A stretch of DNA of 64,000 nt, from assembly GCA_947499555.1 (NCBI GenBank), contig CANMOU010000001.1, positions 620,001 through 684,000 on the forward strand, written 5' to 3'. The position numbers were made by a program, and so were the translations under genes. Positions 55,361-63,917 of the stretch are shown here, piece by piece (positions within the stretch are counted from its first letter, which is position 1; the number at the start of each line of letters is the position of its first letter). Under the pieces are notes generated by a model. That model was not told the origin of the DNA. It saw only the letters and a program-made list of their open reading frames with translations, and did not search any database. The stretch is from an uncultured Roseovarius sp. GTDB taxonomy: Bacteria; Pseudomonadota; Alphaproteobacteria; Rhodobacterales; Rhodobacteraceae.

Positions 55361-56064
55361 CGACCACCAAGATCCTTGTATGCGATGACGAACCCGATGT
55401 CCGGGACATGCTACGCGAATACCTGACAAAAAGAGGATTTGACGTTCTGCCGGCGGGCAACAGCGACGAGCTTCGCAACCTGCTTGATACCACGCAGGTA
55501 GATCTTGTTCTGCTGGACATCAACATGCCCGGCGAAGACGGGCTGACAACCCTTCGCAGCCTGCGCATCTCCAATCAGGTGCCCGTTGTCATGCTCACCG
55601 CTGCAGGAGAGGTCATTGACAAAATCGTCGGTCTGGAAATGGGCGCAGATGACTATCTAGCCAAACCGGTGGATCTTCGCGAATTGGAAGCCCGGATCAA
55701 AGCCGTTTTGCGGCGCAAGACTGAACCGACCCCCGAGCCGGATGCCGGCAACGTGCCCAAGACCGCGCCTTTCGGGACGTTTACGCTCGATCTGACAGCG
55801 GCCAAGCTCTTAGATGCGAAAGGGCAAGAGGTGGCTTTGACGGCCATGGAGTTTAACCTGCTCAGCTTGTTTGCCCGTAACCGTGGGCGCGTCTTGAACC
55901 GTGATCAGATACTGGAGCAGGCCCATGACAGGTCCTGGGATCCGTTTGACCGCAGCATTGACATCCGGATATCCCGCCTGCGGCGCAAAATTGAACCCAA
56001 CCCCCAGAAGCCTCAGGTCATCAAGACGGTTCGGGGGATTGGGTATATCTACGACCCTTCTTAG
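55357..56064 (+). CDS. OmpR-family response regulator
   Basis: A 235-residue regulator. The receiver has the acidic pair D10-D11 in VCDDEPDV, phospho-Asp D54 in VLLDINMPGEDG and the Lys in DYLAKPVDL near 104. A winged-helix domain (about 135-235) includes MEFNLLSLFARNRGRVLNRD and the recognition helix RSIDIRISRLRRKIE. It is the output of the hybrid kinase upstream, and perhaps also of the kinase at 46589. The target genes are unknown. Confidence 0.93.
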   Translation: MTTTKILVCDDEPDVRDMLREYLTKRGFDVLPAGNSDELRNLLDTTQVDLVLLDINMPGEDGLTTLRSLRISNQVPVVMLTAAGEVIDKIVGLEMGADDYLAKPVDLRELEARIKAVLRRKTEPTPEPDAGNVPKTAPFGTFTLDLTAAKLLDAKGQEVALTAMEFNLLSLFARNRGRVLNRDQILEQAHDRSWDPFDRSIDIRISRLRRKIEPNPQKPQVIKTVRGIGYIYDPS

Positions 56065-56105
56065 GATCTTTTAGAGGTTAGGCCGGGCACTGGCTCAGGC
56101 AGATT

Positions 56106-57152
56106 TCAGCTAGCCGCTCGAGCGGTGGCAATGGCCGACTTGTCTTGCATTGCTTGAACGCAACCAACCAGACCATCGCCCACTCTTTGCCAAGTGGCTG
56201 AGCGCATGTGACCAACGCAGACGGCCATCACGATCAGCGCGGCACCGGGCAAAAATCCAGCGCCCGGGTTTTCGCCCAGAAGGATCATCGCAAAGACAAT
56301 ACCGGCCAGAGGCGAGATTGCCGTGGCAAGGGACATGTCGCCGGCCCGTGCGTATTTCAGTGCAAAGAACCACGCCAGTTGCCCAATCACGACGACAGGA
56401 ATGGCATACACCCAGATCCAGCTCAGCAACACAGGTGAAAAGAGATCCTGGAATTGCTCCGGTCCTTCCAAGACAGAGATCAGGGAAAAATACATCGCAG
56501 CGCCAAGCGCGGTGCGGTAGATCGAAAAGATGCCCATCGGGATACGCTTCAAGGCACGCCGTGCCACGATGGCCGAGGCGATGTAGGACAGTGTTGCGAA
56601 AGCGGCTGCAATTTCACCGATATCGAAAACGGCTGTCTCGCCTTCACCGCTCAAGCTGATCATCAACACGGCACCGACCAGTGCGATCAGCCCAGCGGCA
56701 AACGCCCGTGGATCGATACGTTCGCGCAAGAACAGCCCGGCGGCCAGCAGGAACAGAGGAGGCTCAATCCGGCTTACCAACACGACGTTCGTGACGTTGG
56801 AATGTGCCAGCGCAAAGAAGAAGAGACCCGGAGTCAGAGCCGAGGACAAAAACGCCGACAAGGTCAGAAAGCCCCAGTCCTTGCGCGTCAGTGCCGCCAG
56901 GTTCGAACGGGTCCAATCGCCGCAAAAGAGCGCGATCATCGGCACAAGCGAAACCAGCGAACCCAGAAACAGCAGGTTGGCAAATGTGATGGCGTTGCGA
57001 CCACCCTCAACCGGATTGGCAGCACCGATATCAACCAGAAGCGTGGCGATAGAGTTCGACGCGGCATAGATCATCACACCAACCCAGGCAAACCCAAGGC
57101 CGATGGTTGCTGCGGGGACAGGTCCCTCGAATGTTGCAAATTTCCGTCGCAT
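56106..57152 (-). CDS. DMT (EamA-type) transporter
   Basis: A 348-residue inner-membrane protein with about ten helices in two EamA halves. The first opens with ATIGLGFAWVGVMIYAASNS; the second includes IAAAFATLSYIASAIVARRA and ISPLAGIVFAMILLGENPGA, the usual end motif with G-E-x-P. The likely role is export of a small metabolite. Start MRRKFATFEG follows GGAGCG; the frame is open to 57239. A GTTCTG/CAGAAC inverted repeat lies 16 bp upstream of the start. Confidence 0.88.
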   Translation of the reverse strand: MRRKFATFEGPVPAATIGLGFAWVGVMIYAASNSIATLLVDIGAANPVEGGRNAITFANLLFLGSLVSLVPMIALFCGDWTRSNLAALTRKDWGFLTLSAFLSSALTPGLFFFALAHSNVTNVVLVSRIEPPLFLLAAGLFLRERIDPRAFAAGLIALVGAVLMISLSGEGETAVFDIGEIAAAFATLSYIASAIVARRALKRIPMGIFSIYRTALGAAMYFSLISVLEGPEQFQDLFSPVLLSWIWVYAIPVVVIGQLAWFFALKYARAGDMSLATAISPLAGIVFAMILLGENPGAGFLPGAALIVMAVCVGHMRSATWQRVGDGLVGCVQAMQDKSAIATARAAS

Positions 57153-57167
57153 TGCCACGCTCCGTTC

Positions 57168-57186
57168 GTTCTGAATTGCGCAGAAC
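57168..57186. promoter_or_regulatory. Inverted repeat upstream of the DMT gene
   Basis: GTTCTG, AATTGCG, CAGAAC: perfect 6-bp arms with a 7-bp spacer, 16 bp before the transporter start on the minus strand. This is operator-like in position. Confidence 0.35.
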
Positions 57187-57341
57187 CTAGGAGCGGCTTG
57201 TTTCTGGCGAATTTCGCCAACCGTTTCATGGGGTAACAAATGTTTCGGTTATGTATCGGCACGCGAATTCAACGCCTTGCCCCCCTCAAGACCTTTGTTT
57301 TTCAAGCGAAAAGACAGAACCTTTCCCAGACCGATGCAGCC

Positions 57342-57356
57342 ATTGGTCTGACCAAT
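57342..57356. promoter_or_regulatory. GntR/FadR-like operator palindrome
   Basis: ATTGGTC, T, GACCAAT is a perfect 15-bp palindrome, 83 bp before the secreted-protein gene. It matches the TGGTCnGACCA pattern known for FadR-subfamily GntR regulators. No GntR gene lies in this window. The rest of the 286-bp spacer shows no gene. Confidence 0.45.
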
Positions 57357-57438
57357 CGATTGACTGGCAAATGCCATATTTGTGCTGCAAATTGTGGGGA
57401 ATATCGGTGACGACCATGGAATTGGAGCTTTTTCGTCG

Positions 57439-58623
57439 ATGACCAGGTATCTGTTTGTTTCTGTTCTTTTATCGTTTCTTTCCGCAAGTGTTGCCCTTTC
57501 CCAAGAGACAGCACCAGCCGCCTTGTCCGAATTGCATGTTGTGGGCGTCTCATCCGGCTCAATCCGGACCGGGGACCGGATCCACGGGCCCGAAGCCAAG
57601 GTCTCTGTTATGCGGCCGGGCAAGGACGTCCATCTCGCGCTTGGCGCGGCCAAGGCGACGCGGTTTCTTGTGACGCTTGAGCCCGAAACGGCCCTTTCGC
57701 GGGTCTATCTTTTTGGGGAAAGCGCGCAGAACTCAGAAGTTTATGTCGATGGCGCCCGTTACGAGGATGTCGTGGTGCTCAACAAGTCTCGTATGGTTTA
57801 TGTGCCACGCGGCATGGAGTTTCGACGCCTCGTGAGAGGCCTTACGGATTTCTCGGATGTGCCGCAGCTTGCCTCGTTTCAGACCAGAACATCCCGAGAA
57901 GAACCTTCCTTCGTGGTCGACGGGCTGGACGAGGCGGATGAACTGCAGGCGGCGTATTTGCCCGCTTTTGTCGATCAAAGCCGCCTGACCGAGACATTGA
58001 AAGCCTATCTCACGGACACACCACCGATGCCGGAGATTGTTATGGAGCACGATGGCTTTCTTCTACGTGACGGAGGGTCAGAGACAAAAATCGACATCAC
58101 GCTTGATGTGCCAGGTATCAGCCACCCGGTCGCCGCTGCTGTTGACCGGGCAAATGGCCGAATGTTCGGTGTGACGCTTGGCGGAGAGGGCTTCCTTTAT
58201 CAATATGACCTGAACGCCGAGCAATGGTCCGTGCTGGCCAGTATGGAAAATGTTGACGCCACAAACATTCTCTACGATCCGGTCAAAGACAGATTGATCC
58301 TTGGACACCGGGGCAGCCACAGTCACGAAGGCCGGCTTCTGCAATGGACCGCGGGGGACGGTCTGCAGGAATTGAACCTTGGCCTGAAAGTGAGCGACAT
58401 GCCGGGTCTGACGGATTTGATGGAACGTGGCAGGACTGACTTGCCTCTCATTATTCCACTTGCGCTGGACGGAAATCTGCTTCTTGTCAGAACATACCGC
58501 CCTGGGATCTCAAGACGGGTCGGGCAGCCGAACGCCCGGTTGTCGCAAAAAGAGATGACGCGAACCTATCTGTTTGACCTTGAAGAGCGATCCGCAACTC
58601 TTGTCGCCTACGCCATCGACTAG
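57439..58623 (+). CDS. Secreted protein of unknown function, 394 residues
   Basis: The signal peptide is MTRYLFVSVLLSFLSASVAL with cleavage near ALSQE. The mature part is rich in beta strands: an N-terminal domain about 30-200 and a second part with repeats such as NGRMFGVTLGGEGFLYQYDL and DRLILGHRGSHSHEGRLLQW, reminiscent of propeller blades. No Cys in the mature protein. I recognise no family. Start 57439 is set by the signal peptide. It stands alone with a palindromic operator-like site upstream. Confidence 0.75.
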   Translation: MTRYLFVSVLLSFLSASVALSQETAPAALSELHVVGVSSGSIRTGDRIHGPEAKVSVMRPGKDVHLALGAAKATRFLVTLEPETALSRVYLFGESAQNSEVYVDGARYEDVVVLNKSRMVYVPRGMEFRRLVRGLTDFSDVPQLASFQTRTSREEPSFVVDGLDEADELQAAYLPAFVDQSRLTETLKAYLTDTPPMPEIVMEHDGFLLRDGGSETKIDITLDVPGISHPVAAAVDRANGRMFGVTLGGEGFLYQYDLNAEQWSVLASMENVDATNILYDPVKDRLILGHRGSHSHEGRLLQWTAGDGLQELNLGLKVSDMPGLTDLMERGRTDLPLIIPLALDGNLLLVRTYRPGISRRVGQPNARLSQKEMTRTYLFDLEERSATLVAYAID

Positions 58624-58742
58624 CTCCGCGATCAAATTGGAAAACGTGGGAAGTCAGCCGTTCGATATTTCAGACCGGCTATCTGCGATATGAACGATCG
58701 CCGGAATAATGGCAGCAAGACTGGACCCCCATTGCCCGGTGC

Positions 58743-59024
58743 TTATCCGGTCTCTGCACTATCCTCGGCGGTTTTCTCTGCTTTCGGCGCGCCGTCATCG
58801 GCTTGCTTCGCCTGATACTTTTTCACCCGCCTCACCAGCAATTCCCGCGCTTTCTGATTGGCGCGGCGAACACGTAGGGCAGTCAGGAAAGCCTCTTCCG
58901 CTGACTGAGACGTCGCGCCCAGCACGTTCACGATATCGGTGATGACCCCGTCATCGCCCGAGGTGTCCACATATTTGATCACCTTAAGCGCCAGATCATC
59001 AGCCAAATCTTCGGTCATGCCCAT
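58743..59024 (-). CDS. Hypothetical small protein, 93 residues
   Basis: A soluble, mostly helical protein. Residues 1-65 (DLADDLALKVIKYVDTSGDD, VNVLGATSQSAEEAFLTALR) form a helical domain; the tail from about 66 is Lys/Glu/Ala-rich and disordered (QAKQADDGAPKAEKTAEDS). The start is 3 bp after the alpha/beta-hydrolase stop, so the genes are co-transcribed. No function is known to me. An ATG two codons later is possible. Confidence 0.7.
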   Translation of the reverse strand: MGMTEDLADDLALKVIKYVDTSGDDGVITDIVNVLGATSQSAEEAFLTALRVRRANQKARELLVRRVKKYQAKQADDGAPKAEKTAEDSAETG

Positions 59025-59027
59025 AAT

Positions 59028-59681
59028 CTACCTCGTATTCTCGGTCAGGCGGCGCTTCACGTAGCCCGTCACCGTGTCCAGCATCGTGTCCATATGCGGC
59101 TCTTCAAAGAAATGCCCGGAGCCTTCGATCTCGGTATGGGTGATGGTGATGCCTTGCTGCTCGTGCAATTTGTTCACAAGCGCATGGGTGTCCACAGGCG
59201 GCGCCACGCGGTCATTTGTGCCGTTGATGATCAATCCCGATGACGGGCAGGGGGCCAGAAAAGAAAAGTCATACATATTCGCAGGCGGCGAGACCGAGAC
59301 AAAACCGGTGATCTCTGGTCGGCGCATCAGAAGCTGCATGCCGATCCAGGCACCAAAGCTGAAACCCGCAACCCAGCAATGCTTGGAATTGTTGTTCATC
59401 GATTGCAGGTAATCCAACGCCGAGGCCGCATCACTAAGCTCACCCACGCCCTGATCATATTCGCCCTGGCTGCGCCCGACACCGCGGAAATTGAACCGAA
59501 GCACGGTAAAGCCCATGTTGTGGAAGGCATAATGCAGGTTATAGACAACCTTGTTGTTCATCGTGCCACCGAATTGCGGGTGCGGATGCAGGATGATGGC
59601 GATTGGTGCATCGCGCTCTTTCTGCGGGTGGTAGCGGCCTTCCAAACGGCCTTCCGGGCCAGGAAAAATGACCTCAGGCAT
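59028..59681 (-). CDS. Alpha/beta hydrolase (dienelactone-hydrolase-like)
   Basis: A 217-residue serine hydrolase. The oxyanion segment is IILHPHPQFGGTMNNKVVYN near residue 30, the nucleophile elbow is VAGFSFGAWIGMQ near residue 110, and the acid and His are in NGTNDRVAPP and GSGHFFEEP. There is no signal peptide. It is divergent from iscR across 158 bp. The HPHPxxGG pattern is found in a group of uncharacterised cytosolic hydrolases. Confidence 0.88.
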   Translation of the reverse strand: MPEVIFPGPEGRLEGRYHPQKERDAPIAIILHPHPQFGGTMNNKVVYNLHYAFHNMGFTVLRFNFRGVGRSQGEYDQGVGELSDAASALDYLQSMNNNSKHCWVAGFSFGAWIGMQLLMRRPEITGFVSVSPPANMYDFSFLAPCPSSGLIINGTNDRVAPPVDTHALVNKLHEQQGITITHTEIEGSGHFFEEPHMDTMLDTVTGYVKRRLTENTR

Positions 59682-59738
59682 GCGTGTCCCCTTGTTGAAA
59701 CCGCGCCCGGCCCATTCTTGACGTGATGGCCCGCGCAC

Positions 59739-59755
59739 TTTAGAACCGTTCTAAC
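59739..59755. promoter_or_regulatory. Irr-type iron control element (ICE) in the iscR-suf promoter region
   Basis: TTTAGAA, CCG, TTCTAAC. The core TTAGAAC-C-GTTCTAA (59740-59754) is a perfect palindrome and fits the ICE consensus described for Irr in alphaproteobacteria. It is 85 bp before iscR and 58 bp before the divergent hydrolase. Confidence 0.65.
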
Positions 59756-59839
59756 TTTGCTCGCGCGCAAAAGTTGCGGCAAAAAGCCAGATAAGGCCTG
59801 ACGGAGTTAAGGTCAACAAACTCACCGGGGGGGACCGCG

Positions 59840-60301
59840 ATGAAACTCAGCACCAAAGGCCGCTATGCAATGGTTGCGCTGACCGATATCGCGCTGCAGG
59901 GCTCAGAGACGCTCGTGACCCTGGGCGATATTGCCAAGCGGCAGGATATCTCTCTGCCTTACCTGGAGCAGCTCTTTGTGAAGCTGCGCCGGGCCAAGCT
60001 TGTGAGTTCGGTGCGCGGCCCGGGCGGCGGTTATCAACTGGCGCGCCCGCCCGCCGAAATCCGCGTTGTCGATATTCTGGCCGCAGTGGATGAAACCATC
60101 GACGCATTACACAAAGGTGCCGGGGCCACCGGTGCAGCAAGCGGCTCGCGCGCCCAATCCATGACCAACCGGTTGTGGGAGGGGTTGAGCGCGCAGGTCT
60201 ATGTGTTCCTGCACCAGACCCGGCTGAGTGACGTGGTGGAAAACTCTCTCGCGCCCTGTCCGGCGGTGCCCTCGCTCTTTTCCATTGTGGATGAGGAGTG
60301 A
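59840..60301 (+). CDS. iscR: Rrf2-family regulator IscR, single-cysteine type
   Basis: A 153-residue regulator of Fe-S assembly genes. The winged helix is typical: MKLSTKGRYAMVALTDIALQ, ISLPYLEQLFVKLRRAKLV and SSVRGPGGGYQLARP. The three cluster cysteines of E. coli IscR (92, 98, 104) are missing: 85-110 contains none, and the only Cys is C140 in SLAPCPAV. This is the form described in Rhodobacter sphaeroides, which still binds a cluster. It probably represses the operon it heads when iron is enough. Confidence 0.92.
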   Translation: MKLSTKGRYAMVALTDIALQGSETLVTLGDIAKRQDISLPYLEQLFVKLRRAKLVSSVRGPGGGYQLARPPAEIRVVDILAAVDETIDALHKGAGATGAASGSRAQSMTNRLWEGLSAQVYVFLHQTRLSDVVENSLAPCPAVPSLFSIVDEE

Positions 60302-60313
60302 GGCCGGCGCACC

Positions 60314-60349
60314 ATGGGTATTTTTGACAAGAAAGAAGCCGGATCGTGA
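60314..60349 (+). CDS. 11-codon leader peptide overlapping iscS
   Basis: ATG GGT ATT... encodes MGIFDKKEAGS, and its TGA overlaps the GTG start of the desulfurase (GTGA). It could couple translation from iscR to iscS or be chance. A weak purine-rich GAGTGAGG lies upstream. Confidence 0.3.
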   Translation: MGIFDKKEAGS

Positions 60350-61425
60350 ACCGGATCTATCTCGATTACAACGCCACCGCACCTTTGCGGGAGGACGCCC
60401 GCACCGCAATGCTGGACGCGATGGACGTGGTGGGCAATCCATCCTCGGTACATGCCGAGGGACGGGCGGCCAAGGGGCTGGTCGAAAAAGCCCGCGCACA
60501 AGTGGCGGCGGCGGTTGGCTGCAAGCCGCAGGAGGTGGTCTTTACCTCCGGAGCAACGGAAGCGGCCCGGGTCATGCAAGCACGCCCCGACGGATGTGAC
60601 GTGATGGTCGAGGCGACGGCGCATGACGCGCTCTGGGCGCATTTTGATATCTCCAATGCACAAGAGCGCCCGCATGGGCCGGGCCACACACTGGCCTTGG
60701 GCCTGGCGAATTCCGAAACCGGCGTGATCAGCGCGGTTCCTGAAAAGGCGGACGGTCAGTTCAGCTATGGTGCTCTGCGTGCGGATTTTCTTTTACTTGA
60801 TATCACCCAGGCCGTGGGACGCATTCCATTTGCCTTTGGCTGGAGTGGCGCGGATCTGGCCATCCTGTCGGCACATAAGATGGGCGGACCAAAGGGGGTT
60901 GGCGCGCTGATTGTGCACGAGGGTCTGGATATCACTGCTCTGGCAGAAGGCGGCGGGCAGGAGATGGGGCGGCGCTCGGGAACCGAAAACGTCATTGGCA
61001 TTGCCGGATTCGGCGCGGCGGCGGAGGGGGCGCAACGGGATTTGGAGGCGGGCGTTTGGGACGACGTCAAAAAACTTAGAAAGATTCTAGAAAAGACTAT
61101 TGAGGATTCCGTATCACAGACTATTTTTGTCGGGAAAGACGCAGAAAGGCTGCCCAACACATCCTGTTTCATCACGCCCGGCTGGAAGGGTGAGACGCAG
61201 GTCATGGCAATGGATCTGGCAGGTTTTGCCATTTCGGCAGGTTCGGCCTGCTCGTCGGGCAAGGTCAAATCAAGTCGCGTGTTGGCGGCGATGGGTTTTA
61301 ACGAGGTCGAGGCGGCCAGTGCCGTCAGAGTCTCATTGGGGCCGCAGACAACAGAAGACGAGGTGCGGGCCTTTGCCGAGGCCTGGATCCGAGCACATGA
61401 AAAGTTTCGCGCCCGCTCGTCCTGA
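60346..61425 (+). CDS. Cysteine desulfurase (IscS/NifS family)
   Basis: A 359-residue PLP enzyme that takes sulfur from cysteine for Fe-S assembly. The opening IYLDYNATAPLREDA is classical. The cofactor Lys lies in AILSAHKMGGPKGVGAL near residue 182, and the sulfur-carrying Cys in ISAGSACSSGKVKSSRVL near residue 304 is in the short SACSSG loop of group I. It is some 40 residues shorter than E. coli IscS (404), mainly in the region after TSGATEAARV. Start GTG at 60346, 44 bp after iscR. Confidence 0.9.
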   Translation: MNRIYLDYNATAPLREDARTAMLDAMDVVGNPSSVHAEGRAAKGLVEKARAQVAAAVGCKPQEVVFTSGATEAARVMQARPDGCDVMVEATAHDALWAHFDISNAQERPHGPGHTLALGLANSETGVISAVPEKADGQFSYGALRADFLLLDITQAVGRIPFAFGWSGADLAILSAHKMGGPKGVGALIVHEGLDITALAEGGGQEMGRRSGTENVIGIAGFGAAAEGAQRDLEAGVWDDVKKLRKILEKTIEDSVSQTIFVGKDAERLPNTSCFITPGWKGETQVMAMDLAGFAISAGSACSSGKVKSSRVLAAMGFNEVEAASAVRVSLGPQTTEDEVRAFAEAWIRAHEKFRARSS

Positions 61426-61459
61426 GCCTGGCCTGAGAAGATAACAAAGGAGAGGCCCA

Positions 61460-62977
61460 ATGGCGGCACTGGATGATGTGGTCAAGGACGGCGTAGACCA
61501 GGAAACGGTCGATGCGGTGAAAGACATCAGCACGTATAAATACGGCTGGAACACCGATATCGAGATGGAGTACGCGCCCAAAGGCCTGACGCCGGACATT
61601 GTGCGACTGATCTCCGAGAAAAACGAAGAGCCGGAATGGATGACAGAGTGGCGTCTTGCGGCTTATGAGCGGTGGCTGAAGTTGGAAGAGCCCGATTGGG
61701 CGATGGTGGATTATCCCGAAATCGATTTTCAGGATCAGTATTACTATGCCCGCCCCAAGAGCATGGAGCAGAAGCCAAAATCACTGAACGAGGTGGATCC
61801 CAAGCTTTTGGAGACCTACGAGAAACTGGGCATCCCGCTGAAGGAACAGATGATCCTGGCCGGAGTTGAGGGCGCAGAGGATGCCCCCGCAGAGGGACGC
61901 AAGGTGGCTGTGGATGCGGTGTTTGATTCCGTCTCCGTGGGCACGACGTTTCAAGCTGAATTGAAAAAAGCAGGCGTGATCTTCTGCTCAATCTCAGAGG
62001 CAATCAAGGAACATCCTGAGCTGGTGAAGAAATACCTCGGCTCGGTTGTGCCGGTCAGTGATAATTTCTATGCGACTCTGAACAGTGCCGTTTTCTCGGA
62101 CGGCTCGTTTGTCTATGTGCCGCCAGGTGTGCGCTGCCCAATGGAACTGAGCACCTATTTCCGCATCAATGCCGAAAACACAGGCCAGTTCGAACGCACG
62201 CTGATCATTGCCGATAAAGGCTCTTACGTGTCCTACCTCGAAGGCTGCACGGCGCCGCAGCGGGACACATCGCAGCTGCACGCCGCGGTCGTGGAGATCG
62301 TCATCGAAGAAGATGCCGAGGTGAAATATTCCACCGTGCAGAACTGGTATCCCGGCGACGAGAACGGCAAGGGCGGCATTTACAACTTCGTGACCAAGCG
62401 CGCCGATTGCCGGGGCGACCGGGCCAAGGTGATGTGGACGCAGGTGGAGACCGGCTCCGCTGTCACGTGGAAATACCCCTCCTGCATCCTGCGCGGCAAT
62501 GACAGCCAGGGTGAATTCTACTCGATTGCCATCACCAACAACTATCAACAAGCCGATACCGGCACGAAGATGGTGCATCTGGGCAAGAACACCAAGTCGC
62601 GCATTGTCTCGAAAGGCATCAGCGCGGGGCACGCACAGAACACCTATCGCGGGCTGGTCAGCATGCATCCTAAAGCCAAGGACAGCCGCAACTACACGCA
62701 ATGCGATAGCCTGCTGATCGGCGACAAATGCGGGGCGCATACGGTGCCTTATATCGAGGTGAAGAACAACTCATCCCGCGTGGAACATGAGGCGACTACA
62801 TCCAAGGTCGATGACGACCAGCTCTTCTATTGCCGCCAGCGCGGCATGGATGAGGAGGAAGCTGTCGCTCTGGTCGTGAACGGATTCTGCAAGGATGTGC
62901 TGCAGGCGTTGCCGATGGAATTTGCCATGGAAGCGCAGCAGCTTGTAGCGATATCGCTTGAAGGGTCGGTGGGTTAA
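61460..62977 (+). CDS. sufB: Fe-S cluster assembly scaffold SufB
   Basis: A 505-residue subunit of the SufBCD scaffold. The N-terminal part ([20 protein letters not shown]) and the beta-helix with [20 protein letters not shown] and [20 protein letters not shown] are diagnostic; the latter contains the C-terminal Cys region used to build the cluster. [16 protein letters not shown] closes the protein. Length is near the usual 490. AAAGGAGAGG precedes the ATG. sufC and sufD should follow beyond the window. Confidence 0.96.
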   Translation: MAALDDVVKDGVDQETVDAVKDISTYKYGWNTDIEMEYAPKGLTPDIVRLISEKNEEPEWMTEWRLAAYERWLKLEEPDWAMVDYPEIDFQDQYYYARPKSMEQKPKSLNEVDPKLLETYEKLGIPLKEQMILAGVEGAEDAPAEGRKVAVDAVFDSVSVGTTFQAELKKAGVIFCSISEAIKEHPELVKKYLGSVVPVSDNFYATLNSAVFSDGSFVYVPPGVRCPMELSTYFRINAENTGQFERTLIIADKGSYVSYLEGCTAPQRDTSQLHAAVVEIVIEEDAEVKYSTVQNWYPGDENGKGGIYNFVTKRADCRGDRAKVMWTQVETGSAVTWKYPSCILRGNDSQGEFYSIAITNNYQQADTGTKMVHLGKNTKSRIVSKGISAGHAQNTYRGLVSMHPKAKDSRNYTQCDSLLIGDKCGAHTVPYIEVKNNSSRVEHEATTSKVDDDQLFYCRQRGMDEEEAVALVVNGFCKDVLQALPMEFAMEAQQLVAISLEGSVG

Positions 62978-62996
62978 TCCCCGCACGTCGCAATAC

Positions 62997-63275
62997 ATGA
63001 TCACCTCTCCCGCCCCCACCAATGAGCGCAAAATCAAGCGCCCGGTTGTCTCGGAAGAAGACGGCACGCGTGAGGGTGGGCTGGTGTTTCCGATCGTGTT
63101 CATCATCGGATTTGTTTTGGCATCCATGGCGCATCCAGCGGCGCTGGCCTCATTCTGGGTCTGGTTTGTGCTTCTGATGATGTCGATCGCCTTTTCCGTC
63201 AGCACCCAGAGACTCGTCGCGCGGCTCAACGGGTTTGACGCCAAAAACCAAGACGATGCGAAAGGTCCATTATGA
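62997..63275 (+). CDS. Small membrane protein in the suf operon, 92 residues
   Basis: Residues 1-30 are soluble and charged (NERKIKRPVVSEEDGTREGG), followed by two hydrophobic segments (LVFPIVFIIGFVLASMA and LASFWVWFVLLMMSIAFSVS). It begins 19 bp after sufB and has no recognised family. The purine-rich site before the ATG is weak. Position implies a link with Fe-S assembly or its membrane contact, which is inference. Confidence 0.65.
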   Translation: MITSPAPTNERKIKRPVVSEEDGTREGGLVFPIVFIIGFVLASMAHPAALASFWVWFVLLMMSIAFSVSTQRLVARLNGFDAKNQDDAKGPL

Positions 63276-63368
63276 CCGGTCTTTCGCAAAATCCTGTTCA
63301 ATTTATGCCTTATTTGTGCCCAAACCGCTTGGTAGCGAACGCGTTATCGAAGCAGTCGGAGCGCAAAA

Positions 63369-63899
63369 ATGAGCGACGCGCAACAGGAAGCCTTTCAGGC
63401 ACGTCTGGCCCGTATAGGTGGTGGGGCACCAAAGTCCGTCTCACCCGGACCGGTCGAGAATATCGTCCCTCAGGTCGAAAAGCGGACGCGGAATTTTGTG
63501 GTCTCGGAAGACACGCTCAAAGGGCGGCTGGCCTATCCGCTGTCCTTTGTCTGGGCAATGCTTCTTGGCATTCTCTCGGTCTTTATGGCCCGATTTGCAA
63601 CAGCGCATCTCGTCGGCTCTGCCGAGGGGGCGGACGACATGATGCTCTACATGATGGACATCGGCGTCGCGGCGGTTTGCGCATTTGCCATTGGCGTCGC
63701 GATCAGATCGACCGATCCAAAGGTCATGACAACGCGGATGATCGGCGTGTTTCTGGCCGTGTCGACCATGCACAATCTTGTCTGGATCTTCCCCGAAACC
63801 TTCGTGTGGATCTACGGCGAAGAATGGGTCGAGGCGCTTTTGATCCGCTCAGAGCCAAACAGTATCTTCTTCCGTGGGGAATACATCCTAATCGAGTAA
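63369..63899 (+). CDS. Membrane protein in the suf operon, 176 residues
   Basis: The N-terminal 55 residues are soluble (QARLARIGGGAPKSVSPGP). Four hydrophobic segments follow: LAYPLSFVWAMLLGILSVFM, DIGVAAVCAFAIGVAI, MIGVFLAVSTMHNLVWIF and the weaker TFVWIYGEEW. I recognise no family. GGAGCGC lies before the ATG. It is 93 bp after the 92-residue membrane protein and 18 bp before the next gene. Confidence 0.7.
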   Translation: MSDAQQEAFQARLARIGGGAPKSVSPGPVENIVPQVEKRTRNFVVSEDTLKGRLAYPLSFVWAMLLGILSVFMARFATAHLVGSAEGADDMMLYMMDIGVAAVCAFAIGVAIRSTDPKVMTTRMIGVFLAVSTMHNLVWIFPETFVWIYGEEWVEALLIRSEPNSIFFRGEYILIE

Positions 63900-63917
63900 C
63901 TCGAATGGACCTGCGTC

